Source of the DNA: Ectothiorhodospiraceae bacterium
GTDB taxonomy: Bacteria; Pseudomonadota; Gammaproteobacteria; HK1
DNA length: 64,000 nucleotides
Direction: 5' to 3'
Assembly: GCA_024234875.1 (NCBI GenBank)
Contig: JACKNM010000009.1
Coordinates: 62,001 to 126,000, forward strand
In this document: piece by piece, positions 25,864-35,847 of the stretch
How positions within the stretch are numbered: the stretch's first letter is position 1
How the letters are laid out: every line of letters starts with the position of its first letter
Notes under the pieces: model-generated
The model's input: only the letters and a program-made list of their open reading frames with translations
What the model was told of the DNA's origin: nothing
Databases searched by the model: none
Translations under genes and position numbers: made by a program

Positions 25864-26901
25864 ATGAACTTCAAGAGCACCGTGTTCGCGGCGGCCATCG
25901 GCACTGCGCTGGTCGCCGGCGCCACCCAGGCCCAGACCGTCATCAAGACCCAGACCGCGATGGCGGCCGGGCAGTTCACCCTCGTCTACCTCAACGAGAA
26001 TTGGGCGCCCAAGGTCGAGCAGATGACCGGCGGCAAGGTGAAGCTCGAGATCCTGCCGAGCCAGGCCGTGGTCCCCCACCGCGAGGTGATCAACGCGGTG
26101 AGCGCCGGCATCCTGCAGGGTGACTTCAACGCCGTCGCCTATTACGCCGGCAAGGATCCCGCCTTCGGCATGATGGGCGACCTGATTGCCGGCTACGACA
26201 ACGTCGAGCAGTTCCAGATGTTCTGCCGCTTCGGCGGTGGTCGAGAGGTCCTGCAGAAGATCTACGACAAGATCACCGGCGGCAAGATCCACGTCGTCGG
26301 CTGCGGTCCGTTCTCCAAGGAGGGGCTGATCTCGTCGAAGCCGCTGCGTGGCGTCGACGACCTCAAGGGCATCAAGATCCGGTCGCCCGAGGGCATGGCG
26401 GCAGCGGTGTTCAAGGCGGTCGGCGCGTCGCCGACGGCGATTCCGTGGCCGGAGACCTACACCGCGGTCGAGAAGGGCATCGTCGACGCCGCCGACGGCA
26501 GCTCCTACACCAACAACTCCTCGCTCGGCTTCCACAAGATCGCGAAGTACCCGCTGTTCCCCGGCATCCACTCGATGGCGGTGATCGAGTTCACGGTCAA
26601 CAAGGCGGTGTGGGACAAGCTCGGCCCGCAGGGCCAGGCCGCACTCGAGACCTGGTACTACGCGGCATGGACCGACATGAGCCGCGCCTCGGACATCGAG
26701 GACCGCAAGCAGGCGGCGCTCGATCGCTCCGGCAAGGGCGACCCCGGGGTCGAGGTCATCGACTGGTCGCAGACCGAGCGCGACAAGTTCCGCGCCGCTG
26801 CCGCCAAGGTGTGGGCCGACTACGCGAAGCAGTCCCCGCTCGCGCAGGAGGCGTACGACAAGCACATCGAGTTCATGAAGACCTACGGCCTGCTGAACTG
26901 A
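25864..26901 (+). CDS. dctP: TRAP transporter solute-binding protein, DctP family
   Basis: A 345-residue binding protein with a signal peptide (F-K-S-T-V-F-A-A-A-I-G-T-A-L-V-A-G, cleavage after T-Q-A near 21). DctP features are the M-T-G-G-K-V-K-L-E-I-L-P segment near 50, L-K-G-I-K-I-R-S-P-E-G-M-A near 168 with the conserved Arg that binds the ligand carboxylate, and P-W-P-E-T-Y-T-A-V-E-K-G-I-V-D-A-A-D-G near 193. It belongs to the subgroup that binds keto acids or mannitol-like ligands. The ATG follows GGAGGAG. An upstream in-frame ATG at 25744 would add 40 residues and destroy the signal peptide. Confidence 0.92.
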   Translation: MNFKSTVFAAAIGTALVAGATQAQTVIKTQTAMAAGQFTLVYLNENWAPKVEQMTGGKVKLEILPSQAVVPHREVINAVSAGILQGDFNAVAYYAGKDPAFGMMGDLIAGYDNVEQFQMFCRFGGGREVLQKIYDKITGGKIHVVGCGPFSKEGLISSKPLRGVDDLKGIKIRSPEGMAAAVFKAVGASPTAIPWPETYTAVEKGIVDAADGSSYTNNSSLGFHKIAKYPLFPGIHSMAVIEFTVNKAVWDKLGPQGQAALETWYYAAWTDMSRASDIEDRKQAALDRSGKGDPGVEVIDWSQTERDKFRAAAAKVWADYAKQSPLAQEAYDKHIEFMKTYGLLN

Positions 26902-26921
26902 GCACGACCGGCTGAAGCGGC

Positions 26922-26958
26922 CCGACCGAGCGCTCCACGCGTGGGGGCGCTCGGTCGG
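26922..26958 (+). other. 12-bp perfect hairpin between dctP and dctQ
   Basis: CCGACCGAGCGC (26922-26933) pairs fully with GCGCTCGGTCGG (26947-26958) around a 13-base loop that itself contains CCACGCGTGG. It lies 20 bases after the dctP stop, the same relative place as the other three binding-protein/permease junctions. Confidence 0.75.
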
Positions 26959-26999
26959 CGTCCGCCCCCACCCCACCGAAACCTCGAGAGGAGGGTGCC

Positions 27000-27518
27000 A
27001 TGCAGGCCCTGCTCGGGGCCGTCGATCGCCTGAGCCAAACGGTCGGGTTGTCGGTCGCCCACTTCTACTTCGTGTGCGCCCTGATCACCGCTTACGAGGT
27101 GATCATGCGGTACGTCTTTCACGCGCCCACGCTGTGGGCCTTCGAGGTCGTGATGGTGGTGTGCGCGTGCGCCTGGGCGCTGTCCGGCGCCTACGTGACG
27201 ATGCGCAACTCACACATCTCGATCACCGTCGTCTACCAGTACAGCAAGGGCAAGGCGCGCTGGTGGCTCGACCTGTTCCACATGGTGGTCACCCTCGGCG
27301 CCATGGGGACTCTGGGCTACGCGATGTACGGATTGGTCGAGGACGCGCTCCACACCTTCGAGCGCAGCGGCACCTCGTTCAACTCCCCGGAGCCGATGAT
27401 CATCAAGCTCGTGCTGTTCGCCGGCGTGTGCCTCTACTGCCTGCAGACGCTGGTCAACCTGATTCGACACGTGTCCGGGCTCGAGCGCCCCGCGCGTCCG
27501 CTGCCGCAGGGGGAATGA
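27000..27518 (+). CDS. dctQ: TRAP transporter small permease, DctQ family
   Basis: A 172-residue protein with four membrane helices. Y-E-V-I-M-R-Y-V-F-H-A-P-T-L-W-A-F-E near residues 32-49 is the DctQ signature, with the conserved R-Y-x-F and W-x-x-E pattern. The ribosome site GAGAGGAGG precedes the ATG. The dctM gene begins three bases after its stop. Confidence 0.92.
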   Translation: MQALLGAVDRLSQTVGLSVAHFYFVCALITAYEVIMRYVFHAPTLWAFEVVMVVCACAWALSGAYVTMRNSHISITVVYQYSKGKARWWLDLFHMVVTLGAMGTLGYAMYGLVEDALHTFERSGTSFNSPEPMIIKLVLFAGVCLYCLQTLVNLIRHVSGLERPARPLPQGE

Positions 27519-27521
27519 GGC

Positions 27522-28841
27522 ATGCTCGACATCCAGACCGTGACGATCATCATCGTCGCGAGCATGTTGCTCCTGATGATGACCGGCATGCCGCTCGGCA
27601 TCGTGACCCTCGCGGTGTCGATCGGGACGGCGCTCTACGCGTTCGGTCCGCCCGGCCTGTTCCTGGTCAGCTCCAACGTCTATGGCCTGTTCGAGGCCTA
27701 TCCGCTGGTCGCGGTGCCGCTGTTCGTGTTCATGGCGAACGTGATGGAGCGCTCGGGCGTCGCCGAGGACCTGTTCGACGCGATGTCGATGATGGCCGGG
27801 CGGCTGCGCGGCGGAGTCGCGGTGCAGACCACGTTCGTGGCGGTCATCATGGCGGCGATGACCGGCATCATGGGTGGCGAGATCGTGATGCTCGGTCTCA
27901 TCGCGCTACCCCAGATGCTGCGCCTCGGCTACGACAAGAAGCTCGCGATGGGCACGATCTGCGCCGGCGGCTCGCTGGCGACCCTGATCCCGCCGTCGGT
28001 GATCATGATCGTGTACGGCCTCGCCGCCAGCGTCTCGATCTCCGACCTGTTCATGGCGGGGTTCCTGCCCGGGCTGTTGCTGGCGTCGCTCTACGTCACC
28101 TACATCCTGATCCGATGCAAGCTCAACCCGGAGCTCGCGCCGCTACCTCCACCGGAGATGCTCGACCTCGATCGCGCGCAACGCCGCCAGAAGCTCAAGG
28201 GCATCATCCTGCCGATGCTGGTCATCCTCTGGATCCTCGGCTCGATCTACGGCGGCATCGCGACCCCGACCGAGGCTGCCGGTGTCGGTGCGTTCGGCGC
28301 CATCGGCGCCGCCTGGTGGCGCGGCAAGCTGAACTGGGAGATGCTGCAGGAGGCGCTGCGCAAGACCATGATCACGGTCGCCACCATCGTGTGGCTGATC
28401 ATGGGCGCGGTCAGCCTGGTCGGGATCTACAACGTGATCGGTGGCACGTCGTTCATCCAGGGCCTGCTCACCGGGCTCGACATCCCTCCGCTCGGCGTCA
28501 TCTTCGTGATGATGGGGATCCTCATCATCCTCGGGACGTTCATGGAGTGGATCGCGATCGTGTTCATCACGGTGCCGATCTTCGCCCCGGTGGTGGTCAG
28601 CCTCGGCTTCGATCCGGTGTGGTTCGGCATCCTGTTCGTGATGAACATGCAGATCTACTTCCTGTCGCCTCCGTTCGGTCCGGCCTGTTTCTGGCTGAAC
28701 AGCGTGACGCCGAAGGACATCACGCTACAGCAGATCTTCGCGAGCGTGCTGCCGTTCATCGCGCTGCAGGTGATCGGTCTCGCGCTGGTGATCATCTTCC
28801 CCGACATCGCGCTGTGGCTGCCGCGGGTGCTCGGCGACTGA
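27522..28841 (+). CDS. dctM: TRAP transporter large permease, DctM family
   Basis: A 439-residue protein with about twelve helices. Landmarks are M-L-L-L-M-M-T-G-M-P-L-G near 13, Y-P-L-V-A-V-P-L-F-V-F-M-A near 61, G-S-L-A-T-L-I-P-P-S-V near 155 and I-A-T-P-T-E-A-A-G-V-G near 246, all typical of DctM. It forms the ion-coupled transport subunit for the DctP ligand. Confidence 0.93.
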   Translation: MLDIQTVTIIIVASMLLLMMTGMPLGIVTLAVSIGTALYAFGPPGLFLVSSNVYGLFEAYPLVAVPLFVFMANVMERSGVAEDLFDAMSMMAGRLRGGVAVQTTFVAVIMAAMTGIMGGEIVMLGLIALPQMLRLGYDKKLAMGTICAGGSLATLIPPSVIMIVYGLAASVSISDLFMAGFLPGLLLASLYVTYILIRCKLNPELAPLPPPEMLDLDRAQRRQKLKGIILPMLVILWILGSIYGGIATPTEAAGVGAFGAIGAAWWRGKLNWEMLQEALRKTMITVATIVWLIMGAVSLVGIYNVIGGTSFIQGLLTGLDIPPLGVIFVMMGILIILGTFMEWIAIVFITVPIFAPVVVSLGFDPVWFGILFVMNMQIYFLSPPFGPACFWLNSVTPKDITLQQIFASVLPFIALQVIGLALVIIFPDIALWLPRVLGD

Positions 28842-28855
28842 GGCGAGGACAACCT

Positions 28856-28879
28856 GGCGGCGGTCCGATGGCCGCCGCC
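28856..28879 (+). terminator. Probable terminator hairpin after dctM
   Basis: GGCGGCGG (28856-28863) pairs with CCGCCGCC (28872-28879) around TCCGATGG, 15 bases after the dctM stop. No U-tract follows. Confidence 0.5.
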
Positions 28880-28895
28880 GGGCGAGCGACGAGGT

Positions 28896-28955
28896 CCGGG
28901 AGGGAGTAGCGCCGGCCGGGAGGGGATAGCGCCGGCCGGGAGAGGATAGCGCCGG
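28896..28955. repeat. Three tandem copies of a 20-bp unit
   Basis: Units 28896-28915, 28916-28935 and 28936-28955 share the pattern CCGGGAG-N-G-R-N-TAGCGCCGG and differ at two or three positions in the middle. They directly abut, with no spacers. They lie between dctM and the micro-protein gene on the other strand, just after the terminator-like stem. A replication-slippage minisatellite or a binding-site array are both possible. Confidence 0.85.
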
Positions 28956-29057
28956 GTCGATCGGCTCGACGGTCGGGCCGAGTCGCATGGACCTCCGTCG
29001 GCGGCGCGGCGGGCGACGGCGAGCGGTTCAGGGCCGCTCGCGGCAGCGGAGCCGGGA

Positions 29058-29183
29058 TCAGCCGGTGACCGGCATCGCCAGCCAGAACATCAGGAAGATC
29101 ACGACCGCCACCGCGCCATAGCCGAGGAGCGCGATACCGGTACTCATCCGGTCCGGCAGGCCAGTGTCATCCGAATCCATCAT
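29058..29183 (-). CDS. Membrane micro-protein of 41 residues
   Basis: A short ORF 33 bp downstream of argC on the same strand. It begins with two Met codons, continues D-S-D-D-T-G-L-P-D-R, then a single strong membrane helix, I-A-L-L-G-Y-G-A-V-A-V-V-I-F-L-M-F-W-L-A-M-P, and ends V-T-G. GAGGAGA stands eight bases before the ATG. The acidic N-terminus and single helix suggest an inner-membrane small protein. No family recognised. It could be a regulator or assembly factor of a neighbouring transporter, but that is speculation. Confidence 0.6.
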   Translation of the reverse strand: MMDSDDTGLPDRMSTGIALLGYGAVAVVIFLMFWLAMPVTG

Positions 29184-29216
29184 GCGCGCGTCTCCTCGCG
29201 TTCGCGGGCCGCCGGG

Positions 29217-30173
29217 TCAGGCCTCGAGGCCCGCGGTCTCGGCCAGGCCCAGCATCAGGTTCAGGCACTGGACGGCGTTACCGGACGCGCCCTTGCCCAG
29301 GTTGTCGAGGATCCCCATCAGCAGCACGTGGCCGCTCGGGTTGCCGATGACCCGCAGCTCGATGCGGTTGGTGCCGTTGCAGCCGCGCGGGTCGAAGGTC
29401 GACTCGTCGGCGTCGGCCGGGACTCCCAGCGGGTGCACACGCACGAAGGGCTCGTCGGCGTAGCGCGCCGCCAGAGCCTCGTGGATCGCCTCCGCCCCCA
29501 CGCCTCGCGCGAGGCCGGACGCCGCAATCGAGACCTGCACCCGCATCCCGCAGGCGAACGGCCCGACCGACGGCAGGAAGTGCGGGTCGTGGCCGAGGCC
29601 ACTGTAGCGGACCATCTCCGGAATGTGCTTGTGCCGCCGATCGAGCGCGTACGGCGCCTCGTAGACCATCTCGAGCAGGCCGCGCTCGCGATCCTCCCAG
29701 CGCTCGGTGAGCGCCTTGCCGCCCCCGGTGTAGCCGGAGAGGGCGTGGACGGAGACCGCGGCGTCGGCCCGCACCAGGCCGCCGGCGAGCAGCGGGCGCA
29801 AGCCGAGGATGAAGGTCACCGGGTAGCAGCCGGTGTTGGCGACGCGCGTGGCGGTGGCGACGCGAGCGCGATGCTCCGGGTCGAGCTCCGGCAGCCCGAA
29901 CACCCATCCCTCGGCGGTCCGGTGGGCGGTGCTCGCGTCGAGAACGCGCGTCGGAGCATCGCCGATCAGCTCGACCGCCTCGCGCGCGGCATCGTCCGGC
30001 AGGCAGAGGATGGCCACGTCGGCGCTGCGCAGCGCCGCGCGGCGGGCGGTCGGGCTCTTGCGCTCGGCGGCCTCGATCTCGACCAGCTCGATGTCGGAGC
30101 GGCCGGCGAGCCGCTGATGGATTTGCAGACCGGTGGTACCGGCATGCCCGTCGATGAAGACACGTGCGCTCAT
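29217..30173 (-). CDS. argC: N-acetyl-gamma-glutamyl-phosphate reductase, short type
   Basis: A 318-residue NADP-dependent dehydrogenase that reduces N-acetylglutamyl phosphate to the semialdehyde in arginine synthesis. V-F-I-D-G-H-A-G-T-T-G-L near the N-terminus is the nucleotide loop of the short (type 2) ArgC. The catalytic Cys116 is in N-T-G-C-Y-P-V-T, and H-K-H-I-P-E-M and the end G-K-G-A-S-G-N-A-V-Q-C-L-N-L-M-L-G are diagnostic. The start at M-S-A-R is chosen because the family begins directly before the Rossmann loop. The other arg genes are not in the window. Confidence 0.93.
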   Translation of the reverse strand: MSARVFIDGHAGTTGLQIHQRLAGRSDIELVEIEAAERKSPTARRAALRSADVAILCLPDDAAREAVELIGDAPTRVLDASTAHRTAEGWVFGLPELDPEHRARVATATRVANTGCYPVTFILGLRPLLAGGLVRADAAVSVHALSGYTGGGKALTERWEDRERGLLEMVYEAPYALDRRHKHIPEMVRYSGLGHDPHFLPSVGPFACGMRVQVSIAASGLARGVGAEAIHEALAARYADEPFVRVHPLGVPADADESTFDPRGCNGTNRIELRVIGNPSGHVLLMGILDNLGKGASGNAVQCLNLMLGLAETAGLEA

Positions 30174-30290
30174 GGCGTGGCATTCTCGCACGACCGCGGC
30201 GCCGCGCACAGGGCTCGCCCGCGTCGCAGCCGACGGAACGACTCACCGACGGCGCCCACCCAAGGCGTCGCTGAAGTGGAATCGTGCGCC

Positions 30291-30764
30291 ATGGACCCGA
30301 TGGTCCTTCGCCGCAATCGCCCCCTCGACACCGTGACCATGCGCCGCCTGTTCGGCGACCGCACCGGGCTGCGCCTGGTCTGGCCCGACGCGGCATGGCC
30401 GTTCGATCACCGTCAATGGCACGCCGCGCTCGATCCCGATCGCGGCCATCGGTCCTGGTTGATCGAGCTCGGCGGCGCGGTGGTCGGGCACGGAGCACTC
30501 CGCCCCGGAGCCGAGCCCGGGATCCGCATGGTGTCGTTCCTGTACCTCGCCCCGGCGGTGCGCGACCGCGGCCACGGCCTCGCCATGGTGGAGGCGCTGG
30601 TGGCCCGCGCGGGCGAGGAGCCGGGCGTCGACCGATTGCAGCTCCGCACCCGCGACTACAACCCGCGCGCGATCCGCTGCTACGAGAAGGCTGGTTTCCG
30701 CGTCTTCGCCCGCGAGGGCACGCTGGTACGCATGGAGCGCGCGCTTTCGTCGAACGACACGTAG
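30291..30764 (+). CDS. GNAT-family N-acetyltransferase
   Basis: A 157-residue acetyltransferase with the strand V-S-F-L-Y-L-A-P-A-V, the CoA loop R-D-R-G-H-G-L-A-M-V-E-A-L near 97-109, and the N-P-R-A-I-R-C-Y-E-K-A-G-F-R-V-F motif near 127-142. A large in-frame extension to 29328 lies antisense to argC and is rejected. The ribosome site is weak. It is divergent from argC. The acceptor is unknown. Confidence 0.8.
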   Translation: MDPMVLRRNRPLDTVTMRRLFGDRTGLRLVWPDAAWPFDHRQWHAALDPDRGHRSWLIELGGAVVGHGALRPGAEPGIRMVSFLYLAPAVRDRGHGLAMVEALVARAGEEPGVDRLQLRTRDYNPRAIRCYEKAGFRVFAREGTLVRMERALSSNDT

Positions 30765-30865
30765 CCGATTGCTTTCCGAGATTCTCGACTCGACATGACC
30801 GCCAACCCTCGACGCGCTGATGCCACCAGCTCGCCTCGCGCGCGCGGCCGCCGGCCGCGGGCGCT

Positions 30866-30884
30866 GCGAGCGATCAACGCTCGC
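30866..30884. terminator. Bidirectional hairpin between the GNAT and FAA-hydrolase genes
   Basis: GCGAGCG (30866-30872) pairs with CGCTCGC (30878-30884) around ATCAA. The loop contains the stop codon of the minus-strand FAA hydrolase. A GC-rich palindromic stretch lies immediately before it. Confidence 0.4.
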
Positions 30885-31656
30885 GCACGAAGCGGTTGCG
30901 CAGCGTCCCGATCGGCTCGATCTCGACCTCCACCACGTCGCCGTCGACCAGGTTGGGCGACTTGCCCTCGGTCCCCATCCAGACCACGTCGCGCGGATGG
31001 AGCGTCAGGTAGCGACTCATCGCCACCAGGAAGTCCACCACCCCGAAGATCATGTCGTTGGTGGGAAAGGCGATGCGCTCCACACCGTTCACCCGCACCC
31101 GCGTGCGCAGGGTCTCCAGCGCGACATCGGTCTCGATCCACGGCCCCATCGGCTTGAAGGTGTCGGTGTTCTTGGCCCGCCACAGGGTGCGGTCCTCACG
31201 CTGCCAGCTCCGCTCACTGACGTCGTTGCCGATGGTGTAGCCGAGGACACAGGCGAGAGCGTTCTCGCGGGTGAGGTGCCGCGCGCGACGCCCGATCACC
31301 ACCACCAGCTCACCCTCGTACTGGACCTCGTCGGTCGCGTCCCGAGGGATGACCACGTCCTCGTCGTGCGCGATCAGGGCGTTGGTGGCCCGATAGCCGA
31401 TGTCGGCCTTGGGCGGGAGGTCCGGCGCGCGACCGAGAACCGCGGCCGCCTCGCGGACGTGCTCGGCGTAGTTGAGCCCGGCGGCATAGAACGTCCGCGG
31501 CTCGACCGGCACCGCGAGCCGCACCGAGGCCAGCGCCACCCGCTCGCCGGTCGGCCGATAGCCGTCGAACGGGTCGCCGTCGACGATCGCGACCTCGTCA
31601 CCCTCGACCAGGCCGTGGCGGACGGAGCCCGCGTGCTCGAAACGCGCCCAGCGCAT
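30874..31656 (-). CDS. Fumarylacetoacetate hydrolase family protein
   Basis: A 260-residue FAH-fold enzyme. Y-A-A-G-L-N-Y-A-E-H near 69-78, the metal-binding V-Q-Y-E-G-E-L-V-V-V-I-G with the conserved E-x-E near 117-128, G-Y-T-I-G-N-D-V-S-E-R near 146-156 and K-N-T-D-T-F-K-P-M-G-P-W near 168-179 are diagnostic. Members hydrolyse C-C bonds in diketo acids or isomerise or decarboxylate 2-oxo-dioates in aromatic catabolism. The start follows a GGGGG ribosome site. It is divergent from the TauD-like dioxygenase, and both may serve the same breakdown route. Confidence 0.9.
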   Translation of the reverse strand: MRWARFEHAGSVRHGLVEGDEVAIVDGDPFDGYRPTGERVALASVRLAVPVEPRTFYAAGLNYAEHVREAAAVLGRAPDLPPKADIGYRATNALIAHDEDVVIPRDATDEVQYEGELVVVIGRRARHLTRENALACVLGYTIGNDVSERSWQREDRTLWRAKNTDTFKPMGPWIETDVALETLRTRVRVNGVERIAFPTNDMIFGVVDFLVAMSRYLTLHPRDVVWMGTEGKSPNLVDGDVVEVEIEPIGTLRNRFVRER

Positions 31657-31810
31657 CGCCGATCCCCCTGCTGCACCGAATGCCCACCGCCGGCGCCCCC
31701 AGTCGGCGGCGCGACGGCCCCAGGCTGCGAAGCATGACGAAGACCCGGAGGCGGCGCAAAGCCGGCGGCCGCCGCCGCTCGCGTCTTGGCTCCGGGGGCA
31801 GTGCACGCGG

Positions 31811-31816
31811 TATGCT
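31811..31816 (+). promoter_or_regulatory. Possible -10 element (TATGCT) for the dioxygenase gene
   Basis: TATGCT is 31 bp before the dioxygenase ATG. TTGGCT (31786-31791) lies 19 bp upstream as a possible -35, with long spacing. It lies in the 190-bp divergent region shared with the FAA-hydrolase gene. Confidence 0.35.
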
Positions 31817-31847
31817 TCGTCGCTCTGGCCGCGGAGACCGCACGCGC

Positions 31848-32903
31848 ATGCAACACCGACCACTGACCGGCCCGTTCGCCTGGAAGGGCGCGGAGCTCGC
31901 CCGCGACGGACGCTGGAGCATCGATCTCGGGCCCGAGGCAGCGCGCGCGATCGTCGACGCCACCGCCACCGCGCGTGCGGCCGGCGTCAGCACGGACACG
32001 GTCACCGCGCAGGCGTTTCCGCTCACCTCGCTGGACGGGCTGCTCGCCCGCGTCCGCGACGAGATCGAGGACGGCTGCGGGATGGTCCGCCTGCGTGGTT
32101 TCCCGGTGGACCGGCTCGGCGCCGACGCCGGGCTCGCCTGGATGGGCTTCACCGCGCACCTCGGCACCGCGGTGGCGCAGAACCCGGCCGGGCAGCGCCT
32201 GCGCGAGATCCGCGACGAGGGCGCGGGGGTCGGCGAGCGCTACGGGCAGATGCGCGTCGGCGGCGAGGGCGAGGTCTTCCTGTCCTCGCGGGCGCGCACC
32301 GCCTCCACCGCCGGCCTGCGCTACCACACCGACCGCTGCGACATCGTGGGCCTGCTCTGCACCGGCCGCGCCCGCAGCGGGGGCGAGAGCCGCGTCGCGA
32401 GCTCGGTCGCGGTGCACAACGCGATGCTGGCACGGCGGCCCGATCTGGCCGCCCTGCTCTATCAGGACATTCCGCGCTCACGGCTCGGCGAGGAGGACGA
32501 CGTCGGCCGCGAGTGGTATCCGCTACCCATCTGGGGCATCCGCGACGGGAAGTTCACCAGCCACTACTCGCGCACCTACGTCGAGGCGGCACAGCTTCTT
32601 CCCGACGTGCCGCGACTCGGCCCCGCCCACTGGGAGGCGCTCGACATGCTGGCCGCGCTCGCCGACGAGCTCGCAATCGAGATGACGCTCGAGGTCGGCG
32701 ACGTGCAGCTCCTGAACAACCACGTCATCTACCACTCGCGCGCCGCGTTCGAGAACGACCCGGCCGCGGGTCTGGTGCGCTGCCTGCTGCGGGTCTGGCT
32801 GTGCGCCCCTCACCGCGCGTTGCCGGTCGGACACGAGGTGCTGTGGCGGGAGATCGAGGCCGGGCGGCTGCGCGGAGGGATCGCCACCGCGACCACCGCC
32901 TGA
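31848..32903 (+). CDS. TauD/TfdA-family Fe(II)/2-oxoglutarate dioxygenase
   Basis: A 351-residue non-heme iron dioxygenase. The facial triad is visible as His160-Thr-Asp162 in L-R-Y-H-T-D-R-C-D and the distal His296 in N-N-H-V-I-Y-H-S-R. An Arg about 15-20 residues later (R-C-L-L-R-V-W-L) can bind 2-oxoglutarate. Members hydroxylate taurine, aryloxy acids, betaines or carnitine-like substrates. The ATG at 31848 gives the usual family N-terminus; the longer frame adds Arg-rich sequence. Confidence 0.88.
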   Translation: MQHRPLTGPFAWKGAELARDGRWSIDLGPEAARAIVDATATARAAGVSTDTVTAQAFPLTSLDGLLARVRDEIEDGCGMVRLRGFPVDRLGADAGLAWMGFTAHLGTAVAQNPAGQRLREIRDEGAGVGERYGQMRVGGEGEVFLSSRARTASTAGLRYHTDRCDIVGLLCTGRARSGGESRVASSVAVHNAMLARRPDLAALLYQDIPRSRLGEEDDVGREWYPLPIWGIRDGKFTSHYSRTYVEAAQLLPDVPRLGPAHWEALDMLAALADELAIEMTLEVGDVQLLNNHVIYHSRAAFENDPAAGLVRCLLRVWLCAPHRALPVGHEVLWREIEAGRLRGGIATATTA

Positions 32904-32936
32904 CCAGCCACCGGGCGCGCACCGGTCTTAGAGACC

Positions 32937-35645
<2,709 letters not shown>

Positions 35646-35807
35646 GACGCCCCCCTGGCAGCCCGATCGACGCCCAACCGTCACCCTCGGGCATGCGGGT
35701 GTCAAGCGCCGGACGCCCGGGCGGGTCGGCGCGCCGGGCGCGGGCTGCCCGGCAATCGAGCCCCTCGACGGGCTGCGGCATCGATTCTCGGCCCCCTGCC
35801 GGCGCGC

Positions 35808-35813
35808 TATCCT
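35808..35813 (+). promoter_or_regulatory. Possible -10 element (TATCCT) for the M20 hydrolase
   Basis: TATCCT is 34 bp before the ATG of the hydrolase in the 200-bp region divergent from the histidine kinase. A weak TTCTCG occupies the -35 place. Base composition and spacing are the only support. Confidence 0.35.
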
Positions 35814-35847
35814 GCGCCGATGCGTCCATTCGCGGGGGGAAGCGACG

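Noticed and set aside
28896..28955. CRISPR array
   Set aside because: The three 20-bp units abut without spacers and there is no cas gene in the window.
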